A DNA stretch of 64,000 nt, taken from NCBI GenBank assembly GCA_002439165.1, contig DJTE01000039.1, positions 17,846-81,845 on the forward strand. The letters are read 5' to 3'. Every line of letters begins with the position of its first letter. The first letter of the stretch is position 1. Made by a program: the position numbers and the translations under genes. Shown piece by piece: positions 34,358 through 41,754 of the stretch. The notes under the pieces are model-generated. The model saw only the letters and a program-made list of their open reading frames with translations. It made no database searches and was not told the DNA's origin. Source of the DNA: Chryseobacterium indologenes. GTDB taxonomy: Bacteria; Bacteroidota; Bacteroidia; Flavobacteriales; Weeksellaceae.

Positions 34358-36295
34358 ATGAAAGCCCAAACACAAAATATGCCGAAAAACTCTTCATTTC
34401 GCCCGTCTCAGAATGCTGACGGAATTTCTGAAAATCAACATTCCGGGATCAACCGCCTGGTGAAGCTGTCTTTAGTGGTAGAAGGAAAGATCATTAAATT
34501 CTACAAGCATTTCAAGCTGAAACAGAGTGCCACTCATCATCATGAATTCAGTTTAACCTTAGCACATGATGCTTTGGGAGACCGCCAGACCCATACTTTG
34601 GAAGAAGCCAATAAATTCCTGGGTAAACGCCTTACAGCGGTTATTTCCTATAAAGATATTGAGAACAGCCCCGAAAGAAACTTTGTGGGAATCATCACCA
34701 AAGTAGGATTCAGCCAGGAAAAAATGAGTCTTGGAAATATCGTTCTTTCCGGATACAGCCCTACCATTCTCCTTGATGGGGCTCCGCACGTACAGAGCTT
34801 CGGAGGCAGCCAGCCTGTCAATATGGGAATTATTGCAGAAGAAGTGATCAGACAGGGGATTGATAAAAGCCGGTTTGACATCAGAATCGATACCAACGAT
34901 TATTCCCAGATCATATACAGCAGCCAGTATGATGAGACCCATTATAATTATCTGGCCAGAATGGCAGAAGCCTATGGAGAGCAGTTCTATTATGATGGTG
35001 AAGTCCTGCATTTCGGAAAGCTTCCGCCTCAGAATAAACCGATTCAGCTTACATACGGAAGCAATGTGAATGATATTAAGGTAGAACTGAAAGCCGTTCA
35101 TACAAAACCGGAATTTTATGGATATAACAGCAGCCGTAACGAAAAGCTTACTTCTGGTTCTACTCCTGTAAACCATGTAAGCGATCTTGCGAAAACAGCT
35201 TATGAGCATAATGACAAAATTTATAAAACACCCGCTCTCCAGGTAGCACCTATCAAAGCATCAACCCATCTTGATGTGGAATATTCGCAGAAAAGTGCCT
35301 CAGGAAGTGAAGCGGTAAATGTATTTTCGTTATCTGGAAATACTACTGTTCCGTTTTTACATCCGGGTTGTGTAGCCGATGTTCAGATGAGAAAGCCTGA
35401 CAGCAATGAAACCTCCTATTTTACAAGAATTATGGTGACGGAAACCATCCACGAAATAGATACCATCGGACATTACACAGGAAGTTTCGAAGGAATTGCT
35501 TCAGATACGGGATTTTTACCCAAACCGGAATTTACATTACCCAAAGCCGAACCTCAGATCGCAACCGTCATTTCCAATGCCGATCCGGAAGGACAGGGAA
35601 GAGTACAGGTAAGATTCGACTGGCAGAACAACGATACCACCCATTTTATCAGAATGATGAGCCCGGATGCGGGAGGAACAGACCGTATCACCCAAAACAG
35701 GGGCTACGTGGCTATCCCGGAAGTAGGAGACCAGGTGATGGTGAATTTCGTTCACAGCCATCCGGACCGTCCGTTCGTCATGGGAGGAATGTTCCACGGT
35801 GGAGTAGGACTGGGCGGCGGATTGGATAACCGCGTGAAATCCATTCAGACCCGAAGTGGCCACAGGGTAGTATTTACAGAAGATGAAAGTATCATCATTA
35901 CCGATAAATCCGGGAATGAAATCCATCTGGATACCACAGGAAGCAATATTACCATTACCGCACCTGAAACCATGACCCTGAATTGCCGGAATATGAACAT
36001 CAATGTCGGTGAAAATATGACAACAAATGTAGGAGTCAATAAAATGGATACCATCATGGTCAATCATTCTGAAAGTGTAGGTTCTATGAAATACCTTTCC
36101 ACCGGAGCAGATTTCATCACCAATGTGACCGGGAAGATGACTGAATTTATCCAGGGAAATAAAGAATCCCACACAGAAAAAGACCGGTTAAGGGTAGCCA
36201 ACGGACAAATTACCACTCAAAGCCAGGGAACATTCGAACAGCATTCTGAAACAGAAGTACAAAACAATTCAGGAGAGAAGTCTAAAAACTACTAA
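34358..36295 (+). CDS. vgrG: VgrG/TssI spike protein 1
   Basis: The 645-residue protein has the gp27-like N-terminal part (HHEFSLTLAHDAL, FVGIITKVGFSQEKMSLGNI, THYNYLARMAEAYGEQFYY) up to about residue 380, then the gp5-like OB fold (GRVQVRFDWQNNDTTHFIRM, DRPFVMGGMFHGG) and a C-terminal beta-helix of short repeats (NINVGENMTTNVGVN). There is no evolved effector domain. The spike needs a PAAR tip and delivers the following toxin. Several stretches are almost identical at DNA level with vgrG2. The transglutaminase-like toxin gene starts 12 bp after it. Confidence 0.92.
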   Translation: MKAQTQNMPKNSSFRPSQNADGISENQHSGINRLVKLSLVVEGKIIKFYKHFKLKQSATHHHEFSLTLAHDALGDRQTHTLEEANKFLGKRLTAVISYKDIENSPERNFVGIITKVGFSQEKMSLGNIVLSGYSPTILLDGAPHVQSFGGSQPVNMGIIAEEVIRQGIDKSRFDIRIDTNDYSQIIYSSQYDETHYNYLARMAEAYGEQFYYDGEVLHFGKLPPQNKPIQLTYGSNVNDIKVELKAVHTKPEFYGYNSSRNEKLTSGSTPVNHVSDLAKTAYEHNDKIYKTPALQVAPIKASTHLDVEYSQKSASGSEAVNVFSLSGNTTVPFLHPGCVADVQMRKPDSNETSYFTRIMVTETIHEIDTIGHYTGSFEGIASDTGFLPKPEFTLPKAEPQIATVISNADPEGQGRVQVRFDWQNNDTTHFIRMMSPDAGGTDRITQNRGYVAIPEVGDQVMVNFVHSHPDRPFVMGGMFHGGVGLGGGLDNRVKSIQTRSGHRVVFTEDESIIITDKSGNEIHLDTTGSNITITAPETMTLNCRNMNINVGENMTTNVGVNKMDTIMVNHSESVGSMKYLSTGADFITNVTGKMTEFIQGNKESHTEKDRLRVANGQITTQSQGTFEQHSETEVQNNSGEKSKNY

Positions 36296-36307
36296 TTTTC
36301 TGTACTA

Positions 36308-37813
36308 ATGAGCAAAGAATCTTTTATAGGTGGTGACTATATAGAAACAACCGGTGGTGATGCCAAAACTTTTGCAGGAAAAAGCCTTATAAATTCTTCT
36401 GCAGAGCAATTCACGCAGAAAGGTAACCAAACGGGAGTAAGTTATAATGTAAACACGGCAGCCCCTTCGTTAGGCAGCCTGGATCTTATTAAAATTAAGA
36501 TCAGTACTACTTATGATGTTTGCCATGATGAAGTTTCCGGTTTCAGTGAATTTAAAAATTTCTGGATATTGGAAGACAAAGGAAAGTACTACCATTGGCT
36601 TAGTCTGAGGGGAAATGCTGAAGACAAAAATAAACCGGATCCTTTACCCATTACCCTGGCAAGTACAGACAATTTTGTGCTGACAGCCACTTTTAAAACC
36701 AAAGCTCCGGTAACATGTAAAATCCGGGTGCAGGATTCAAACAAAAAATATATTTTTAAAGAGCAGCAGCATCCTAAAAAAAATAAGGATGAAGAACATG
36801 AGCTGACATTCACCTGCGATACAAAGCCCTATAAAGATACCGTGCAGTATCTGGAGAATTTTACCCTCAATTTTGAATATTCCGAAGACGGGAAAAATTG
36901 GGCGCCCATGAAAAGTGTGAAGTTCTGCCTGTACCTTACAATAGGAAATCCAGGATATGATCAATTGTCTCCTTCTTCAGCAAGAGGAGGAGAGTATACT
37001 GCAGAAGACGGAAATCGCAGGATTATAAATAGAGCGAACGGTAAAGAAAGCATACTGGAAACATTCCTGTATATTGGATGCAAATTTGGTAAAGGATCCA
37101 GAAATGCCGATGAAATTATGAATAATGTCTTTGCTCATATAAAAACTTTAAATGTTGAAAGGGCCCGTATAAAAGGAGCTATGGGATATTGGAGGAATAC
37201 CAGCTCACTGCATGCCAGCAGCATGCGGTTCCGGGGAGTGAGATATTTGATAAAATATGGAGAAGCAAGGTGTGGAGAATGGAGTTCCTTTTTACAGGAT
37301 ATATGCAAAATACAGTCAGGAAGTCTGTTCACAGGTAAATTTGATAATTTTGTCATATTACCTACAGGAATTGTGGATGCCGGCGGATATAAGAACTCTC
37401 TGTTTCTGGTAAAAGAATGGACAATAAAAGACCCTATTGCCCCCGTAGATATAAAACAAAAAGCACAGGATTTAAAAAATATACCTTTGAATTTATTCTG
37501 GGACCATGTGTTTACCAAATACGGCAATACATATTTTGATCCCTCCTATGGGATATCCTCAACGGTAAAGTTTGCTGATGATGATGCATTGTTAAAAGAT
37601 TATGCATCAAAAGCTCTGAGCGGTATTCTGTATGCTAAAACAGATCCTGCCAATCCGTTTACAGATGCTATAATCTATAAACCGCAGGCTGGGAAATATT
37701 TAGATCCATTTAAAGATTATACGCTTACTACCGATAAACAGAATAGATACAAATATAAAACGGTTATTTCGGATATGCAGAAAGAGTTGATTAAACAGAT
37801 TTATCCTAATTAA
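36308..37813 (+). CDS. Candidate T6SS effector with transglutaminase-like cysteine catalytic domain
   Basis: The 501-residue protein lacks a signal peptide. It begins SKESFIGGDYIETTGG, a tag shared with the amidase effector. Residues about 55-210 form a beta-rich middle domain (TFKTKAPVTCKIRV, LTFTCDTKPY). The C-terminal part holds a transglutaminase/papain-like triad: Cys322 in EARCGEWSSFLQDI, His400 in WDHVFTKYGN and Asp411 in TYFDPSYG, with the order and spacing of the transglutaminase core. This suggests crosslinking, deamidation or peptide cleavage of a target-cell substrate. The family is not one I can name. It is 12 bp after vgrG1 and 10 bp before a lipoprotein, the likely immunity protein. 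Confidence 0.7.
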   Translation: MSKESFIGGDYIETTGGDAKTFAGKSLINSSAEQFTQKGNQTGVSYNVNTAAPSLGSLDLIKIKISTTYDVCHDEVSGFSEFKNFWILEDKGKYYHWLSLRGNAEDKNKPDPLPITLASTDNFVLTATFKTKAPVTCKIRVQDSNKKYIFKEQQHPKKNKDEEHELTFTCDTKPYKDTVQYLENFTLNFEYSEDGKNWAPMKSVKFCLYLTIGNPGYDQLSPSSARGGEYTAEDGNRRIINRANGKESILETFLYIGCKFGKGSRNADEIMNNVFAHIKTLNVERARIKGAMGYWRNTSSLHASSMRFRGVRYLIKYGEARCGEWSSFLQDICKIQSGSLFTGKFDNFVILPTGIVDAGGYKNSLFLVKEWTIKDPIAPVDIKQKAQDLKNIPLNLFWDHVFTKYGNTYFDPSYGISSTVKFADDDALLKDYASKALSGILYAKTDPANPFTDAIIYKPQAGKYLDPFKDYTLTTDKQNRYKYKTVISDMQKELIKQIYPN

Positions 37814-37823
37814 TAAATTGGCT

Positions 37824-38630
37824 ATGAAAAGAATATTTTTTTTGATATTAGTTTTCTTACTACAATTGGTCTCATGTCAAACCCATACAAAATCTAATAT
37901 GAATGCAAATGCTGAATTGATCTTTAATAAAGAACTGGATAAAAACCTTTCTGTTGAATGCTTTGTAGACAATAGCGATAATTATTATACCTGGGAATTT
38001 AAAATCAAAGGCAAAGAAAACAAGACACTTGATCAGTTTAAGATCAGTAAACAGAAGCTGAATGAATATAGTCCACTTGCCGGCAGGCCGGGTTTCTACA
38101 AACAGTTTAAAGTAATCGCAGCCTTTAAGAATCTGGATAATATTGTATTCCTGCTGGATAAATTCGGACAGGTTGATGTGCAGCTATACTCTTTATCAGG
38201 AAAGAGTTCCAGAGTTATCATTCCATTCAAAAGTTATCAGTTATCCCCAATGGATACTGACATACTGGGAGAGGATTTCCAGGATGTTAAAATGGTAAAT
38301 AATACCATTTATACCCTTTCAAAACATCTGAGGGAAAACAGCAGGATTTATCGTATTTCAATGGCCGATCTCATTGATAAAAAGGCACAGGAAAGCCTGA
38401 TAAATGTATCTGTCAAAGAATCGGTTAAAAACCAGAATGGTGAACATAAAACGATTGTCCAGCTTGAAGACAGTTCCTACAAATCAACGGGGTTTGGTTT
38501 TAAATTTTCTCTGTTGGATAATAATCTTCTGGAGGTAAAAAAAGATAACGCAGACGATTTTATGACGAGAATTAATTTTACCCCTTCAAAAATGGATAAA
38601 AATAAGGACATTAATACAATTATAGAATAA
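37824..38630 (+). CDS. Lipoprotein, candidate immunity protein for the transglutaminase-like effector
   Basis: The 268-residue lipoprotein (LVFLLQLVSC lipobox) starts at the ATG at 37824, not at the TTG 6 bp upstream. The mature part has a beta-propeller-like repetition (NLDNIVFLLDKFGQVDVQLY, MVNNTIYTLSKHLREN). I recognise no family. Position directly after the toxin gene and periplasmic/outer-membrane location fit protection against a toxin acting in the periplasm. Confidence 0.65.
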   Translation: MKRIFFLILVFLLQLVSCQTHTKSNMNANAELIFNKELDKNLSVECFVDNSDNYYTWEFKIKGKENKTLDQFKISKQKLNEYSPLAGRPGFYKQFKVIAAFKNLDNIVFLLDKFGQVDVQLYSLSGKSSRVIIPFKSYQLSPMDTDILGEDFQDVKMVNNTIYTLSKHLRENSRIYRISMADLIDKKAQESLINVSVKESVKNQNGEHKTIVQLEDSSYKSTGFGFKFSLLDNNLLEVKKDNADDFMTRINFTPSKMDKNKDINTIIE

Positions 38631-38652
38631 AACCACATCGGAATTTTACTAT

Positions 38653-38683
38653 AAAAGTCCTGTTTTCTGACAGGGCTTTTTTT
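38653..38683 (+). terminator. Terminator of T6SS module 1
   Basis: AAAAGTCCTGT (38653-38663) pairs with ACAGGGCTTTT (38670-38680) followed by further T. It separates module 1 from hcp2. Confidence 0.8.
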
Positions 38684-38809
38684 GAATTTTACCCTTCTGT
38701 ATTCAGAAATAAACCTTGATACTTCCCGGCTCAGTGTTAAAATAAAGATAGCCTCAATTAGAGGAATTGCCAGCTAATAAAAGGAATTTTCGGGTGTTTT
38801 AAATCAAAA

Positions 38810-38903
38810 GTCGTAGAATTACGACATCAAATCGTAGAACTACTACAATTTTTCAGATTTATAATGAAAAGCTTTTTTTTAAAAAAAGGACGTTTTATAT
38901 TTG
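38810..38903 (+). promoter_or_regulatory. hcp2 promoter with tandem dyad operator
   Basis: GTCGTAGAATTACGAC (38810-38825) is a perfect palindrome with 6-bp arms. TCGTAGAACTACTACA follows at 38832-38847. The -7 box TATATTTG is at 38896-38903, again 49 bp after the second dyad. Confidence 0.8.
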
Positions 38904-38956
38904 CTCAACAATCAATCACCAAATCACGAAATATTAACGATTAAAATTTACTAATC

Positions 38957-39361
38957 ATGGCAGCAAATTCAAGAGGAATCTTAAAATTCAACGGAGGAGA
39001 AGGTCAGAAACTGTTAAAGCTGAATTACAGCGTATCAAGAACTACGGACGTTTCAGGACGTGTAGCATCAGACCCATCCAATGCACTTATCAAAATTACA
39101 GTTGAAGCGACTGAAAAATCAGACATCCTTGAAAGCTTATTAAATGGAAAATATAAGCCTACAACAGGAGAGGTTACTTTCAACAAATCTCACGAAGAAG
39201 GTACACTCATCACTCTGAACTGGACGAACGGGTACGTGATCCAGCATCAGGTGGAGTTCGATGCAATCGATGAGAACAGTATGCTGATCAGCTTTGTAGT
39301 AAGCGCGGAAACCATCGACTACGGAGGTTCTAAGTACGATGGAATATGGCCGGGTGCTTAA
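38957..39361 (+). CDS. hcp: Hcp/TssD tube protein, copy 2
   Basis: The 134-residue TssD protein is identical to copy 1 at protein level, with only scattered synonymous DNA differences, and the leader is also nearly the same. It heads module 2 (amidase effector, lipoprotein, vgrG2, cysteine effector, lipoprotein). The identity with copy 1 at 5.2 kb distance means homologous recombination could delete module 1. Confidence 0.9.
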   Translation: MAANSRGILKFNGGEGQKLLKLNYSVSRTTDVSGRVASDPSNALIKITVEATEKSDILESLLNGKYKPTTGEVTFNKSHEEGTLITLNWTNGYVIQHQVEFDAIDENSMLISFVVSAETIDYGGSKYDGIWPGA

Positions 39362-39391
39362 ATATCATATCACTACACATCCACATTCATA

Positions 39392-39424
39392 AAAAAAGAC
39401 TGTCCCGAAAAGGCGGTCTTTTTT
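39392..39424 (+). terminator. Terminator/attenuator after hcp2
   Basis: AAAAAAGACTGTCC pairs with GGCGGTCTTTTTT, similar to the hairpin at 34208-34241. Confidence 0.75.
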
Positions 39425-39638
39425 GCCTGAAATAATCTTATTCTGTGAAGGTTACACAAGATAAGTGAATCAGAAAACTTCATTAAATAAAGAAACCGGA
39501 TGATTTTTTTACTAATTTTAATGGAGATAATTCAGTGAATCACTTACTGCAGAAAAATTCAAAGAAATTTTCTCCCGAAAAATATGAAATAAAAAGATCA
39601 GTTTAAAAAATAACACCAATTCTAAAAACCACTGAACA

Positions 39639-40952
39639 ATGAGTAAGGAAAGCTACATAGGCGGGGATTATATTGAAACCACAGGTGGCAGTAATCTCAG
39701 TTTTGCCAAAGGAAATATCGTAAACTCTTCAGAAACACAGTTTAGACAGGAAGGAGCAGATGGGGTAAAATATGGAACGAATAAAGATCCTGTTAATATT
39801 ACAGCCGCAGCAGTACTGGATGCGTATGTTGCCCGGCTTGAAGATAAAAGTTACGTGAAGATCAGTTCCGCTACGGTAGGTGATACGGTATATATTGTTG
39901 TAAAAACAGCAGGACTGACAGGTAAAAAAATAGAAGTCAATTTAAAAGACCGTGACGGTGTTGTAAGTGATAAACCTTATGGGGTAGTAGATCTGATGCA
40001 GGATGACAAAGATGTACAGGGATTGCTTACCGCAACAGTAGATAAAGAAGGTCTGGCCGTTTATAAAGTAAAGCTTCAGCCTTCCGCAGAGAAAAAAGAT
40101 ATTGAAGCCTGGGGAACTAAAATAAATGCCGCCAAAGATAAAAAAGTAAATACCTGTATCATAGTGGATGCCGGGAAACATAATCCCGGAGTGGAAATTA
40201 CCTATATGGGGAAAAATGCAAAAGAGAGTGAAAATGATTCGCAGACAGCTTCCCGGCCCAATTACTGGCTTGATGAAAACGGAAAATGGTTTCAAATCAA
40301 ATACTGTGAATGCAGCCTGTACTCTATTGATAAAGAATTACTGAACGGCCCGAATGTTGTTCATACCAAAGCGGACAGCAAAGTAAAAGGAAATGACGGA
40401 ATCCAGAAAATTATTGCCATTGTTTTACACAGAACAATAGGTTCAACAATTTCCGGAGCGATCGCCCATTCAAAAGGAACCCATTTTTATGTAGAAGGAG
40501 CACGTGGTACGGACGGTGAAATATTCCAGCCGATCAAGCTGGATCAGTATTCCAATCATATTATGAACAAGACGGCCCGGACTGACCATATGGAAATACA
40601 GACAGAAAACTCCATCGGTATAGAAGTGGTTGGAATGGCTTATTACAAAGTAGGAAAGGACCTGTATACTGTTTACGATACCAAAGTGAAAAACCCGGAG
40701 TCTGTTAAATTAACAGGATCTTTCAAAGGTCAGCGCAAAGTGAACGGAAAATGGACAGATGATGATATTTACTGGGATCAGCTGACTGATGCACAGGTGA
40801 AATCAGTAAAGTGCATTGTAGTGGCCCTGATGAAAAAATATAACCTGAAAAAAGAAAATATCTTTACCCATGAAGAAATGCAGTCTAAAACCGCAGGAGA
40901 AGGGCAGGTGGTAAAAGACGCTGTTCTTTCATTATTAAACGAATGCTTATGA
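39639..40952 (+). CDS. T6SS effector: N-acetylmuramoyl-L-alanine amidase (Amidase_2 fold)
   Basis: The 437-residue protein lacks a signal peptide and starts SKESYIGGDYIETTGG, the tag also present on the transglutaminase-like protein. Residues about 55-200 are a beta-rich middle region. The C-terminal Amidase_2-like domain shows IVLHRTIG (zinc His264), GTHFYVEGARG, IGIEVVG (Glu329, candidate catalytic), and FTHEEMQSKTAGEG (zinc His411, third ligand uncertain). It would cut the glycan-peptide amide bond of target peptidoglycan. A lipoprotein gene overlaps its end by 4 bp, as expected for cognate immunity. Confidence 0.82.
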   Translation: MSKESYIGGDYIETTGGSNLSFAKGNIVNSSETQFRQEGADGVKYGTNKDPVNITAAAVLDAYVARLEDKSYVKISSATVGDTVYIVVKTAGLTGKKIEVNLKDRDGVVSDKPYGVVDLMQDDKDVQGLLTATVDKEGLAVYKVKLQPSAEKKDIEAWGTKINAAKDKKVNTCIIVDAGKHNPGVEITYMGKNAKESENDSQTASRPNYWLDENGKWFQIKYCECSLYSIDKELLNGPNVVHTKADSKVKGNDGIQKIIAIVLHRTIGSTISGAIAHSKGTHFYVEGARGTDGEIFQPIKLDQYSNHIMNKTARTDHMEIQTENSIGIEVVGMAYYKVGKDLYTVYDTKVKNPESVKLTGSFKGQRKVNGKWTDDDIYWDQLTDAQVKSVKCIVVALMKKYNLKKENIFTHEEMQSKTAGEGQVVKDAVLSLLNECL

Positions 40953-41602
40953 GAAACTTATTACTGATCATCGTTACATCCATTCTCTTTTCAGGGTGTG
41001 GCTCTTTACAGGGGCAGAATAAAGAGGTAGAGCAGTTTGTGAAAAAAGTGGTGCAAACCTATAATGATAAAAATTCTGATAAATTCAATCAGTTAATCAA
41101 TAAAAATGCAGGGCTGACCCTTATTACCACCATCGGACCCAACAACAGCTGGCTGAAAATGCAGAAAGTCTGTCTGGATAAAAAATGCCTTGATCACCAA
41201 TCTTCAGAATCGGCCGGCATTCCTTATCAGTCTCTTCTGGAAGAATACAAAACCGGGGACCTGAATTTAAATGCGATTGAGTTTACCGAAAAATCCTATT
41301 TTGAGTGTGATAAAATAGAAAAACAGGGAATTTTTGTTTCTTCTGAAAATAAATTTCATGCTTTGTCGGAATCTGTTCATTTCTTTCTTGAAAATTCACC
41401 CAAGATCCTGGGTGAAGAACTGGAACCAAAGAAAAAGAACGAACTGATAAAAGACATCGGGAAATTTAAAAAATTGGAAACGAAAAGCCGGAGAGTAACG
41501 GTAAACAGTAAAGACGGAACCTTTATTTTTTACATGACCCTTATAGAGGGCAAATGGTATCTTACCGTTATAGATTTTGCCTCTATGGACTGCAGTGTAT
41601 AA
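40949..41602 (+). CDS. Lipoprotein, candidate immunity protein for the amidase effector
   Basis: The 217-residue lipoprotein (lipobox ILFSGC) starts at ATG 40949 with an ATGA overlap to the amidase stop, which is preferred over an ATG 6 bp earlier. The mature protein is Lys/Glu rich with a short NTF2-like start (VEQFVKKVVQTYNDKNSDKF) and ends in GTFIFYMTLIEGKWYLTVIDF. Overlap with the amidase gene and periplasmic localisation support an immunity role. Confidence 0.7.
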   Translation: MRNLLLIIVTSILFSGCGSLQGQNKEVEQFVKKVVQTYNDKNSDKFNQLINKNAGLTLITTIGPNNSWLKMQKVCLDKKCLDHQSSESAGIPYQSLLEEYKTGDLNLNAIEFTEKSYFECDKIEKQGIFVSSENKFHALSESVHFFLENSPKILGEELEPKKKNELIKDIGKFKKLETKSRRVTVNSKDGTFIFYMTLIEGKWYLTVIDFASMDCSV

Positions 41603-41722
41603 ATTTAAAAACCAGAAAATTATCAGGACTTTTACTTTGAAAAAATAATGGTGTTTTGCCGGATCATTATTCAATAGAGAATGGCACGCTGGGGAAAAAG
41701 AATCCCGGCTGAAACAATAACC

Positions 41723-41748
41723 GCGGATCAGTTTAAATATTGATCCGC
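41723..41748 (+). promoter_or_regulatory. Inverted repeat before vgrG2
   Basis: GCGGATCA (41723-41730) and TGATCCGC (41741-41748) are perfect 8-bp arms around GTTTAAATAT and end 6 bp before the vgrG2 ATG. It could form an RNA hairpin that limits ribosome access, or be an operator. Confidence 0.5.
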
Positions 41749-41754
41749 ATAAAA

